Assembly: GCF_027925145.1 (NCBI RefSeq)
Contig: NZ_AP027130.1
Coordinates: forward strand, 2,237,001 to 2,301,000
Direction of reading: 5' to 3'
Origin: Thermodesulfomicrobium sp. WS
Lineage (GTDB): Bacteria > Desulfobacterota > Desulfovibrionia > Desulfovibrionales > Desulfomicrobiaceae
DNA length: 64,000 nucleotides
Shown here: positions 34,299 through 41,855 of the stretch, piece after piece
How positions within the stretch are numbered: position 1 is the stretch's first letter
How the letters are laid out: the number at the start of each line of letters is the position of its first letter
The notes under the pieces: model-generated
The model's database searches: none
Told to the model about the DNA's origin: nothing
Seen by the model: the letters and a program-made list of their open reading frames with translations, nothing else
Position numbers and translations under genes: made by a program

Positions 34299-35480
34299 CT
34301 AGAAGGCGGCCTCGTAAATGGCGGCCACGTCGGCGTCCTTGAGGCAACGGGGGTTGGTAAGACCGCAGGCGTCCTTCTGGGCGTTGGCGGTCATGATGGC
34401 GATATCCTTGCGGTCCACCTGCTTGCCGTAGCGTTTGGCCAGCTCGGTGATGGTGGGCGGGATGCCCACGTCGGTGGACAGCTGCTGGATCGCTGCGATG
34501 GCCTTTTCCGCTGCAGCGCGCAGGGACAAGCCGTCCACGACTTCGCCCATGAAGCGGGCGATGTCAACAAAGCGCTCCAATTTGGCGTTCATGTTGGCGC
34601 GGGAAACATGCGGCAGGAGGATGGCGTTGCACTCGCCGTGCGGCAGATCGTAGAACCCGCCCAGCTGATGCGCCATGGCATGGACGTGGCCGAGGCTTGC
34701 GTTGTTGAAGGCCATACCCGCCAGGTACTGGGCAAAACACATGCCTTCGCGGGCCTCCAAGTCCTTGCCGTTGGCCACGGCCTTGCGCAGATACTTGGCG
34801 ATGAGTTCGATGGCCTTCTGGGCGCAGGCATCGGTCATGGGCGTGGCGATGGTGGAGACGTACGCTTCCACCGCGTGCGTCAGGGCGTCCATGCCGGTGG
34901 CCGCAGTGAGCGCCGGCGGCATGCCCACCATGAGCATGGGGTCGTCGATGGCCATGCCCGGGGTCACCCGCCAGTCCACGATGGCCATCTTCACCTTGCG
35001 GCTGGTGTCGGTGATGATGCAAAACCGGGTCATTTCCGAGGCCGTGCCCGCGGTGGTGTTCACGGCGAGGTACGGCGGCAGGGGCTTGGAGGATTTGTCA
35101 ATGCCTTCGTAGTCATGGATCTTGCCGCCATTGGAGACCACCAGGCCGATGCCCTTGCCGCAGTCATGGGACGAACCACCGCCCAGGGAGATGAGGGAAT
35201 CGCAACCCTTGCTCTTGAAGACCTCCACCCCCTGATGGACGTTATGATCGGTGGGGTTGGGTACGGTCTCGTCATACACCGCGTACTCCATGCCCGCAGC
35301 GTCGAGAAGATCCGTGATCTGCTTGGTGAGCCCGCAGGCCGTAATCCCCTTGTCGGTCACCACGAGCGGTTTCTTTCCGCCCAAGGCCTTGATCTTCTCG
35401 GGGATGTACTTGGAAGCGCCGATGCCGATGAGGGTCACGCTGGGGATGAAAAAGCCATACACCATTTCCTGAACTGCCAT
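34299..35480 (-). CDS. adh: Iron-containing alcohol dehydrogenase 1
   Basis: Group III (Fe-type) NAD-dependent alcohol dehydrogenase, 393 aa. The NAD-binding GGGSSHD motif lies near residue 99. The metal site is intact: Asp/His in GMDALTHAVEAY and the two His of HVHAMAHQLGGFYDLPHG. The ATG at 35480 opens MAVQEMVYGFFIPS, like other Desulfovibrio-type Adh proteins. A sigma-54 promoter lies about 90-100 nt upstream. It probably oxidises ethanol or other short alcohols, with AOR2 next in the pathway. The protein is a paralogue of adh2 (35914-37056) transcribed divergently. Confidence 0.95.
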   Translation of the reverse strand: MAVQEMVYGFFIPSVTLIGIGASKYIPEKIKALGGKKPLVVTDKGITACGLTKQITDLLDAAGMEYAVYDETVPNPTDHNVHQGVEVFKSKGCDSLISLGGGSSHDCGKGIGLVVSNGGKIHDYEGIDKSSKPLPPYLAVNTTAGTASEMTRFCIITDTSRKVKMAIVDWRVTPGMAIDDPMLMVGMPPALTAATGMDALTHAVEAYVSTIATPMTDACAQKAIELIAKYLRKAVANGKDLEAREGMCFAQYLAGMAFNNASLGHVHAMAHQLGGFYDLPHGECNAILLPHVSRANMNAKLERFVDIARFMGEVVDGLSLRAAAEKAIAAIQQLSTDVGIPPTITELAKRYGKQVDRKDIAIMTANAQKDACGLTNPRCLKDADVAAIYEAAF

Positions 35481-35566
35481 GAGAACACCTCGCTCTGGTT
35501 GCGCCGCCCCAAGACCATTGCTTGAGACAGCTGGTTACACACAAAGGTCTCGATGTCCTCCCCTTG

Positions 35567-35582
35567 AGCAAACCTCGGACCA
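35567..35582 (-). promoter_or_regulatory. Sigma-54 promoter of adh1
   Basis: The minus strand reads TGGTCCGAGGTTTGCT: -24 GG and -12 TTGCT at exact spacing, 13 of the 16 positions fitting the TGGCACG-N4-TTGCW consensus loosely. The transcript would have a leader of roughly 75 nt before the adh1 ATG. Confidence 0.75.
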
Positions 35583-35700
35583 GCCTTTCCTGATTTCGGC
35601 CAAGGCAGAAAAAAACCAAACAACCCCATGAAATTGGAGAACTCTTTTTGCGCGCCCCACTACCCGCCGCTGCGGTCCCCCATGACCTGCTGCCCGCATC

Positions 35701-35717
35701 TGGGTCATAACGATACA
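35701..35717 (-). promoter_or_regulatory. Probable activator site 1 (TGTATC-N5-GACCCA)
   Basis: Read on the minus strand: TGTATCGTTATGACCCA. It matches site 2 at 14 of 17 positions in the opposite orientation, 102 nt away centre to centre. It lies about 130 nt upstream of the adh1 -24 element, the usual distance for an NtrC-type enhancer site. Confidence 0.55.
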
Positions 35718-35802
35718 AAAACTCCCCGCGGGATGTCCCCGTTGGGCGCACCTCCCAAACACCGCGCCATGCCATGGCATGCCGTTGCCCACAACATCCA
35801 TT

Positions 35803-35819
35803 TGTATCATAATGACTCA
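35803..35819 (+). promoter_or_regulatory. Probable activator site 2 (TGTATC-N5-GACTCA)
   Basis: TGTATCATAATGACTCA, an inverted copy of site 1. It is about 50 nt upstream of the adh2 -24 element. A related, fully palindromic site occurs at 50814-50830. Confidence 0.55.
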
Positions 35820-35862
35820 AACGCATCGGCCCTCCACCCCAATCCCCGGCCACACTCCTCAC

Positions 35863-35878
35863 GGGCATGCTCCTTGCT
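35863..35878 (+). promoter_or_regulatory. Sigma-54 promoter of adh2 and the two-component genes
   Basis: GGGCATGCTCCTTGCT: GGGCATG at -24 and TTGCT at -12 with exact spacing. The expected start near 35890 leaves a leader of about 25 nt before the adh2 ATG, with GGTGAGG as ribosome binding site. Confidence 0.75.
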
Positions 35879-35913
35879 AAAACGGTCTCCACGCAACCAG
35901 GGGTGAGGCACAC

Positions 35914-37056
35914 ATGGACATCCGCAAATTTTCTCTCCCAGAAATCATCTTCGGCCATGGCAGTATCCGCTACGCCGGGTCCTATGCCCTGCAACTGGGC
36001 GGTAAACGGGTATTTCTCGTGAGCGACCAGGGGCTCGAGCGCAGCGGCTGGGTGGACCGCCTGCTCGCGGTACTCGAAGCGGCAGGGCTCGAGACCATCT
36101 ACTTCGACCAAGTCTATTCCAACCCGCGGGACATCCATATCGAAGCCGGGGCGGAGCTCTACCGGGAAAGCCAGGCCGATGTCATCCTCGCCCTGGGCGG
36201 CGGCAGTCCCATGGACACGGCCAAAGGCATCGCCGCACTCGCGGGCTGCGGCGGCCGCATCCACGACTACGAAGGCGCCAACCGCATCTCCCGGCCCCTA
36301 CCGCCCCTCATCCTGCTTCCGTCCACCGCCGGCAGCGGCTCGGATGTCTCGCAATTTGCCATCATCACCGACACCGCCCGCCGGGTGAAGATGTCCATCA
36401 TCAGCCGCTCCCTCACCCCCAACGTCTCTATCATCGACCCGGACCTGCTCGATACCGTGGATGACCATCTCCTCATCACCTCCGCGGTGGACGCCCTGGC
36501 CCACGCCGTCGAGTCCTACCTCTCGCCCTTGGCCCACGCCCTCACGGAAACCCAGGCGCTGACCGCCATCCGCCTCATCACCCGGCATTTACCCCGGGCG
36601 TTGCGCTCCCGCGATCCCGACGACATGGAGCAGCTCTCCCTGGCCAGCACCGCCGCAGGCATCAGCTTCAGCAACGCCAGCCTCGGCGCCTGCCATGCCA
36701 TCGCCCACTCCTTGGGCGGGTTTTTCGACACCCCGCATGGAGAGGTGCATCCTGTGGTCCTGCCCCACGTCATGCGCTTCAACCTCCCGGCCTGCACTGC
36801 CCGCATGGCGGACATCGGCGAGGTCATCCTCGGCGGCCGCCTCGCCACGGACGCAGCGACCGCCACGGCGGGTATTGCCTGGCTGGAAGAGTTTTTCGCC
36901 AACCTCGGCGCTGCCTCGCGGCTCTCCCACATCATCCCCCACACCGACGACTTTGCCCAAATCTGCCACATGGCGGCCCAAGACGCATGCCTGCTCACCA
37001 ACCCCCGACCCGCCACGGCAGCGGACCTCTTGGCCATCTGCACGGAGGCCTGGTGA
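35914..37056 (+). CDS. adh: Iron-containing alcohol dehydrogenase 2
   Basis: A 380-aa Fe-type alcohol dehydrogenase. The NAD motif GGGSPMDTAKG lies near residue 96; metal ligands are in SAVDALAHAVESY and ACHAIAHSLGGFFDTPHGE. It shares the overall pattern of adh1 but differs in many positions (SPMD instead of SSHD), so substrate or cofactor preference may differ. The ATG at 35914 is preceded by GGTGAGG. The kinase gene starts on its last base, an unusual coupling of an enzyme with its likely regulators; the enzyme and the two-component system should therefore be co-induced. Confidence 0.94.
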   Translation: MDIRKFSLPEIIFGHGSIRYAGSYALQLGGKRVFLVSDQGLERSGWVDRLLAVLEAAGLETIYFDQVYSNPRDIHIEAGAELYRESQADVILALGGGSPMDTAKGIAALAGCGGRIHDYEGANRISRPLPPLILLPSTAGSGSDVSQFAIITDTARRVKMSIISRSLTPNVSIIDPDLLDTVDDHLLITSAVDALAHAVESYLSPLAHALTETQALTAIRLITRHLPRALRSRDPDDMEQLSLASTAAGISFSNASLGACHAIAHSLGGFFDTPHGEVHPVVLPHVMRFNLPACTARMADIGEVILGGRLATDAATATAGIAWLEEFFANLGAASRLSHIIPHTDDFAQICHMAAQDACLLTNPRPATAADLLAICTEAW

Positions 37057-38264
37057 TGACCCCTTCGCTCATGGACATCGTTGGTCCGGAATACACCAAG
37101 CTCGGCTTCTTCCGGGACGTGCAGGACAAAATGGCGCAACTGCACGCCTACACCGAAGAACTGGAGCGCAAGAAGCAGGAAATCCAAAGCATTCTCGATG
37201 GAATCGTGGACGTGCTTGCGGTCATCACCCCGGACCTTTGCATCCAATATGTCAATCCGGTGTTCTTTCGGTATTTCGACGATCCGAACCCCGGAGGCAA
37301 ACGCTGCCACGAAGTCTTTCGGGGCAGCGCCGAGCCGTGCGCCGGGTGCCCAGTACAAACCACGCTCGCCACGGGCCGACCGGACCGCCTCACCTATCTG
37401 GACCGGCGCGGGGAGCGCACCATCCACTTCGAGTTGGTAAGCGCCCCCATCCGCGACGAGCACGGAAACACCCGCGCCGTGCTCCTCACCAAGCGCGACA
37501 TCACCCTCGAAAAGGAATATCAAGCCAAGTACTATCAGGCGGAAAAGATGGCCACCATCGGCCTGCTCGCCGCCGGCGTGGCCCACGAAATCAACAATCC
37601 TCTGGCCTCCATCAGCGGCTTTGCCGAGGCCCTGCGCCGCAGACTCCCGCAGCTGCGCCAGCGCCTCGGAGAAACCGATCCCCTGGTGCAGGACTTCAAC
37701 GAATATATCGGCATCATCTCCGAGGAATGCGCCCGTTGCCGGGATATCGTCCTCGGGCTGCTCTCCTTCAGCCGCCAGCGCGCCTATGCCGGCCAGCGCC
37801 TGGACCTCGTCCAATTGGTGCGCGACACCCTCAAGATCCTCGCGCACAAGATCAAAGAGGCCCCAGGGGTCCAGCTCATCCAAGACCTCTCCCCCACGGC
37901 GGTGCCCGTCTGCGGCGACCCCAGCGAACTCAAGCAGGTCCTGGTGAACCTCGTGCTCAACGCCATGGACGCGGTGCTCCCCCAAGGCACCATCACGGTG
38001 CGCGCCCATGCCCACGGGAAAGACGCCTTTTTGATCGTGGAGGACACCGGCCACGGCATTGCCCCGGAACACATGGACAAGCTCTTTTTGCCCTTCTTTT
38101 CCACCAAGACGCAGGGGCATAGTATCGGCATCGGTCTTTCCATCTGCTACGGCATCATCCAGCAGCATGGCGGAGAGATCACCGTGTGCAGCGAGCCTGG
38201 ACAGGGCGCCACCTTCCGCGTGCGTCTGCCCCTCGAACACCCCACATCCGGCGAGAACCTATGA
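37056..38264 (+). CDS. PAS-domain histidine kinase, NtrB-like
   Basis: A 402-aa soluble sensor kinase. A short coiled coil (about 20-45) precedes a PAS domain (about 45-165) that carries a CAGCP motif, a possible metal, heme or redox-sensing site. HisKA has the phospho-acceptor His in AAGVAHEINNPLA near residue 177. HATPase_c has the N-box VLNAMDAVLPQ, DTGHGI and IGIGLSICYGI. No membrane helix, so it senses a cytoplasmic signal, perhaps an aldehyde, redox state or flux. The ATG at 37056 has GGAGG 8 nt upstream. It overlaps the response regulator by 4 nt. Confidence 0.92.
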   Translation: MTPSLMDIVGPEYTKLGFFRDVQDKMAQLHAYTEELERKKQEIQSILDGIVDVLAVITPDLCIQYVNPVFFRYFDDPNPGGKRCHEVFRGSAEPCAGCPVQTTLATGRPDRLTYLDRRGERTIHFELVSAPIRDEHGNTRAVLLTKRDITLEKEYQAKYYQAEKMATIGLLAAGVAHEINNPLASISGFAEALRRRLPQLRQRLGETDPLVQDFNEYIGIISEECARCRDIVLGLLSFSRQRAYAGQRLDLVQLVRDTLKILAHKIKEAPGVQLIQDLSPTAVPVCGDPSELKQVLVNLVLNAMDAVLPQGTITVRAHAHGKDAFLIVEDTGHGIAPEHMDKLFLPFFSTKTQGHSIGIGLSICYGIIQQHGGEITVCSEPGQGATFRVRLPLEHPTSGENL

Positions 38265-39667
38265 GCATCTTCAATTCCATCGAAATCCTCGTGGTGGATG
38301 ACGAACCCAACATCCAAAAACTCTTCGTGCGCGAACTGGCCAACCCTGGGCGCACCATCCACGCCGCCGGCACAGCGGCGCAGGCACGAGAAATCCTCCG
38401 CTCCACCCCCATCGATGTGGCGATCCTCGACATCCGCCTGCCCGATGCCAGCGGCCTTACCCTCATGGAGCATATTCAGGAGGCCCATCCGCACACCGCC
38501 ATTGTGCTCATCACCGGCTACGCCGACGTAGACACCGCCGTGGAGGCCATGAAGGCCGGGGCCTACGACTACATCACCAAGCCGTTTTCTTTGGAGCGCA
38601 TCGAACAGGTCATCGAGCGGGCCTACCAGCGGGTGCGGCTCACCCGGGAGAACGAACTGTTGCGCCACGGGGCAGGTAGTGGCACTCCCACCCCCAAATT
38701 CATCGGCCACAGCCCTGCGGTGCAGCGGGTGCGCTACCTCATCGAACGCGTGGCGCCCACGGACACCCCGGTGCTTTTGACCGGCGAGTCCGGCACCGGC
38801 AAGAACGTGGCCGCCGCCGCCATCCATGCCCAGAGCCTGCGCGCCGATCAGCCCTTCATCGTCACCAATTGCGCCAACTTCGACAAGGAACTGCTCCGCA
38901 GCGAGCTCTTTGGCTACTGCAAAGGGGCCTTTACCGGTGCGGAACGCAGCCACGAAGGCCTGCTCCCCCTGGCCCACAAAGGAACCCTTTTTTTCGACGA
39001 AGTGGGCGAGCTCTCCCTGGAACTCCAGGCGGCGCTCTTGCGGGTACTGGAAACCCAGCGCTTCCGCCGTGTGGGCGACAAGGAAGAACGCCACGTGGAT
39101 GTGCGGTTCATCTTCGCCACCAACCGCAACCTCGCCCGGGAGGTGGAGCTCGGCCGCTTCCACGACGCCTTCTACCACCGCATCAACGTCTTCACCATCG
39201 AGCTGCCGCCATTGCGGGAGCGGCGCGAGGATATCCCGGCCCTGGTGGAATACTTCCTCCACACCCTGGCCAAGAACGGCCAAACCTACCACATCTCTCC
39301 TGCGGCCATGCAGCAGCTCATGACCAACCCTTGGCCAGGTAACGTGCGGGAACTGCGCAACGTCATCGAGCGCGGCATGATCCTTGCCGAAGGAGGCATC
39401 ATCGGCGTCAATGCCCTGCCCTTCTGCCAGAAGACCTGCCGCACCCCACGCGAAAGCGGCTTTGCCACCCTGGAGGAACTGGAGCGGGCGCACATCATCC
39501 TGGCGCTGCACGCCGCAGGTGGCAACAAGTCCAAGGCCGCCCAACTCTTGGGTATCGGCCGCAAAACCCTGTACCGAAAACTTGCCGATTACGGCCTGAT
39601 CGACGCCCCCTCCGCCACAGCGCCCTTCTTGGAAGGGGCCGAAAAAGACGACGAAAGCGCGGCATAA
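38261..39667 (+). CDS. Sigma-54-dependent response regulator, NtrC family
   Basis: The 468-aa protein has a receiver domain (VVDDEPN; phospho-Asp in AILDIRLPDASG near residue 54; Lys in YDYITKPF), an AAA+ domain (about 145-370) and a Fis-type HTH (NKSKAAQLLGIGRKTLYRKL, about 430-450). The sigma-54 contact loop GAFTGA is intact. Walker A reads GESGTGKN; most relatives have GKE. It forms an ATGA-coupled pair with the upstream kinase and probably activates the two sigma-54 promoters of the adh divergon through the inverted sites at 35701 and 35803. Confidence 0.94.
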   Translation: MSIFNSIEILVVDDEPNIQKLFVRELANPGRTIHAAGTAAQAREILRSTPIDVAILDIRLPDASGLTLMEHIQEAHPHTAIVLITGYADVDTAVEAMKAGAYDYITKPFSLERIEQVIERAYQRVRLTRENELLRHGAGSGTPTPKFIGHSPAVQRVRYLIERVAPTDTPVLLTGESGTGKNVAAAAIHAQSLRADQPFIVTNCANFDKELLRSELFGYCKGAFTGAERSHEGLLPLAHKGTLFFDEVGELSLELQAALLRVLETQRFRRVGDKEERHVDVRFIFATNRNLAREVELGRFHDAFYHRINVFTIELPPLRERREDIPALVEYFLHTLAKNGQTYHISPAAMQQLMTNPWPGNVRELRNVIERGMILAEGGIIGVNALPFCQKTCRTPRESGFATLEELERAHIILALHAAGGNKSKAAQLLGIGRKTLYRKLADYGLIDAPSATAPFLEGAEKDDESAA

Positions 39668-39694
39668 AAAAAGACCGGCTCATCGCCGGTCTTT
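39664..39694. terminator. Bidirectional hairpin terminator between the response regulator and hsp20
   Basis: AAAGACCGGC/GCCGGTCTTT stem with a 5-nt loop. On the minus strand it ends in a run of seven T and terminates hsp20 well. On the plus strand the T-run is only three, weaker for the regulator gene. Confidence 0.85.
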
Positions 39695-39720
39695 GGTGGG
39701 AGCCGCCGCTCCTTGGGGGC

Positions 39721-40158
39721 TCATTCCACATGGATGTCGATGGCCTTGGGTTTGGCCTTCTCGGTCTTGGGCAGATGCAGGGTCAGGATGCCATCCTTGA
39801 ACACCGCCCGGATGCCCGCCGTATCCACATTGTCCGGCAAGGTGAACTGGCGGGTGAACACACCGGTGAACCGCTCCACCCGGTGGAACTTCTTGCCCTT
39901 CTCTTCCACCTCGCGCTTGCGCTCGCCCTTCAAGGTGAGCACACCGTTTTCCACGGTCACATGGACATTGTCCTTGTCCACGCCCGGGATGTCCGCCTGG
40001 ATGCGGAACTCGTCCTCCAGTTCTACAATATCCACGCGAGGCGACCAATCACCTGCAGTCAGGGCTTCCTGTCCACCACGGGGAAGTCCCATTGCCCGAG
40101 TATAGCGATCAAAGAGCTCTTCCATCTCCCGCCAAGGATCCCATTTCACGAGTGCCAT
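39721..40158 (-). CDS. Hsp20/alpha-crystallin small heat shock protein
   Basis: A 145-aa ATP-independent chaperone. The alpha-crystallin domain (about 40-135) is clear: FRIQADIPGVDKDNVHVTV, then GVLTLKGER, FTLPDNVDTAGIRAVFKDG and LTLHLPK. The N-terminus MALVKWDPWREMEELFDR is typical of class A bacterial Hsp20. The ATG at 40158 has AAGGAGGT upstream. It has its own promoter (40239-40266) and terminator, so it is monocistronic; an inverted repeat overlaps the -35 region. Confidence 0.95.
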   Translation of the reverse strand: MALVKWDPWREMEELFDRYTRAMGLPRGGQEALTAGDWSPRVDIVELEDEFRIQADIPGVDKDNVHVTVENGVLTLKGERKREVEEKGKKFHRVERFTGVFTRQFTLPDNVDTAGIRAVFKDGILTLHLPKTEKAKPKAIDIHVE

Positions 40159-40238
40159 AGATAACACCTCCTTCCCTATGCAACAGTCGTATTGCATCCG
40201 TGGAGCATTATCCTGACTTCCACGTTTTTCGTGATCAT

Positions 40239-40266
40239 AAATTAAATCAACAAAAGAACCTGTCAA
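40239..40266 (-). promoter_or_regulatory. Promoter of hsp20
   Basis: Minus strand: TTGACA (40266-40261), 16-nt spacer, TAATTT (40244-40239), in an A+T-rich stretch. The preceding CCC before TTGACA also gives partial resemblance to a heat-shock sigma -35 (CTTGA). Confidence 0.65.
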
Positions 40267-40296
40267 GGGCATACTCCAGAAAAAAGATGCCCTTGA
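40262..40296. repeat. Inverted repeat overlapping the hsp20 -35
   Basis: TCAAGGGCAT (40262-40271) and ATGCCCTTGA (40287-40296) form a perfect 10-bp dyad with a 15-nt spacer. It covers the -35 hexamer. It may be an operator, or a hairpin with T-rich loop at the end of the ptb transcript. It is not a CIRCE element (TTAGCACTC-N9-GAGTGCTAA). Confidence 0.6.
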
Positions 40297-40335
40297 TCGT
40301 CTGTGCGGGGCACCCCGCAGGCGTCCACCGAGATT

Positions 40336-41286
40336 TCAGGGGGTTGCGCGAAAGGTCGCCGCGGCGGCCGTGGACCACTGTCCCGCCAAATAGGCGGCGA
40401 GGGCCAAGGCGTAGAGTTTGGATCGATCCGCGTCCGCCCGGGAAGACACCACCAGCGGTCTCGCCGCGCCCACCACCACTCCGGCGACGAAGCGGCCCAT
40501 GAAGGTAGTCAGCGCCTTGTAGAGGATGTTGCCGGCCTCGATATCCGGGGCGCACAAGATGTCTGCATCTCCGGCCACACCCCCTTCCACGCCTTTATGT
40601 CGGGCCTTGTCCCGCGACACGGCGATGTCCAGGGCAAACGGCCCGCCCACCAGGGCGTCACCGAACACGCCCATGCGGCAGAGCTTGGCCAGCACATCGG
40701 CGTCTTTGGTGGACGGCATGGCCTGATAGGCGATGCGCTCGGTGGCCGAGAGCACCGCCACTTTCGGGGTGCTGATCCCCAGGGCCTTGGCCACGGCCAC
40801 GGCATTGGCGATGATGTCGATCTTGCGGTGCAGGCTCGGGGCCACATTGACCGCGGCGTCGGTGAGGAGCAAAAGGCGCGGCTCCAAAGGGTGGTCCGTC
40901 ACCGCCACGTGGCTGAGGAGCCCCCGCACCCCCAAGTCCTCTTTGCGGTCCAGAACCGCCCGCAAGAGCACGTCGGTCTTGACCGCGCCCTTCATGAGGA
41001 AGTCCGCCTCCCCACGCACCACCATGTCCAGGCTTCGGGCCACCGCCCGCGCAGCATCGGGTTCGTGGATGACGGCGGTCCCCTCCAGCTCGGGCCGCTG
41101 CGCCAAGGCGTCCCGCAGCGCCGCAGCATCCCCCACCAGCACCGGCTCCGCCACGCCCAAACGCCGGGCCTCCATCACGGCGGCCAGGGCAGGGGCGTCA
41201 GCAGCAGCGGCCACCACGACGCGCACGGGCACCCCGCGCCGGGCCACCGCTGCGGGGAGATCGTCAAGGGACCGGAGAGCGGCCAT
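40336..41286 (-). CDS. ptb: Phosphate butyryl/acetyltransferase (Ptb family)
   Basis: The 316-aa enzyme belongs to the Pta/Ptb family (PF01515) and interconverts acyl-CoA and acyl-phosphate. Motifs seen: EADFLMKGAVKTDVLLRAVL, the LTDAAVNVAPSLHRKIDII block and the C-terminal ARPLVVSSRADADRSKL. It looks more like Ptb than Pta in length and in the LMKG-T-LLRAV segment. No acyl kinase gene (buk/ackA) is adjacent, so a partner must lie elsewhere. The start overlaps the ilvN stop by 1 nt. Confidence 0.88.
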   Translation of the reverse strand: MAALRSLDDLPAAVARRGVPVRVVVAAAADAPALAAVMEARRLGVAEPVLVGDAAALRDALAQRPELEGTAVIHEPDAARAVARSLDMVVRGEADFLMKGAVKTDVLLRAVLDRKEDLGVRGLLSHVAVTDHPLEPRLLLLTDAAVNVAPSLHRKIDIIANAVAVAKALGISTPKVAVLSATERIAYQAMPSTKDADVLAKLCRMGVFGDALVGGPFALDIAVSRDKARHKGVEGGVAGDADILCAPDIEAGNILYKALTTFMGRFVAGVVVGAARPLVVSSRADADRSKLYALALAAYLAGQWSTAAAATFRATP

Positions 41287-41765
41287 CACTCGTCTCCCCG
41301 CTTGATGGCGATGACCCCGGTGCGGCTCACCGAAACGATGCCATGGGGGATGAGGGCGCGCAGAAATCCGGCCACCTTGCCGGGGGTGGCGGCCAGCTCC
41401 GCCACCAGGGTGGTGTTGCCCATGTCCACCACATTGGCCCGAAAGACCTCGATGATCTGGAGGAGCTGGCTTACGGTGTCTTTGGCGACCCGCACCTTGA
41501 TGAGCAGCAGCTCCCGGTCGATGAGTTCGTGGGAGGCGAGGTCTTCCAGCCCCAGCACGAAGGGCAGCCCGGCCAACTGTGCGGTCGCCGCGGCCACGCG
41601 CCCACTGTCGTGGTCCACGCAAATGACGATGCGCGATACATCGGCCCGCTCCGTCTCTCCTGCGGAAATGGAAAAGATATTGAGCCCATGCTGCTGGAAC
41701 ACCGCAGCCATGGACGCCAGGACTCCGGGCTGATTGTGGACCAAGGCAGAGATGGTGTGGCGCAT
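41286..41765 (-). CDS. ilvN: Acetolactate synthase small (regulatory) subunit
   Basis: The 159-aa protein aligns with IlvN/IlvH over its length: an N-terminal ACT domain (MRHTISALVHNQPGVLASMAAVF), the LGLEDLASHELIDRELLLIKV junction, and the C-terminal IEVFRANVVDMG to GVIAIKRGDE. Small subunits give valine feedback inhibition to the catalytic IlvB. No ilvB is adjacent or in the window. AGGAGGT precedes the ATG at 41765. It forms a pair with ptb (1-nt overlap). Confidence 0.85.
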   Translation of the reverse strand: MRHTISALVHNQPGVLASMAAVFQQHGLNIFSISAGETERADVSRIVICVDHDSGRVAAATAQLAGLPFVLGLEDLASHELIDRELLLIKVRVAKDTVSQLLQIIEVFRANVVDMGNTTLVAELAATPGKVAGFLRALIPHGIVSVSRTGVIAIKRGDE

Positions 41766-41855
41766 GAAGACCTCCTCTGGGTGTTCCCGTATCCGGTGTC
41801 CGTGAGGCAGGCAAGGCATCCGCCGCCCTTTCCAGAATCCCCGACGGGCTTGGGC

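Larger units (their letters stand above)
35481..35913. promoter_or_regulatory. Divergent adh1/adh2 control region
   Basis: A 433-nt gap without a credible gene. From left to right it holds a minus-strand sigma-54 promoter (35567-35582), an upstream site (35701-35717), a 14-bp perfect palindrome CATGCCATGGCATG (35768-35781), a second, inverted upstream site (35803-35819) and a plus-strand sigma-54 promoter (35863-35878). It is richer in A+T than the flanking genes around the upstream sites, which may help DNA bending. Confidence 0.7.

Noticed and set aside
35628-35906. 92-codon open frame in the adh1-adh2 gap
   Set aside because: Its ATG has a TTGGAG-like stretch upstream, but the frame spans the upstream sites and the sigma-54 promoter; the product is Pro/His/Ser-rich with no domain.
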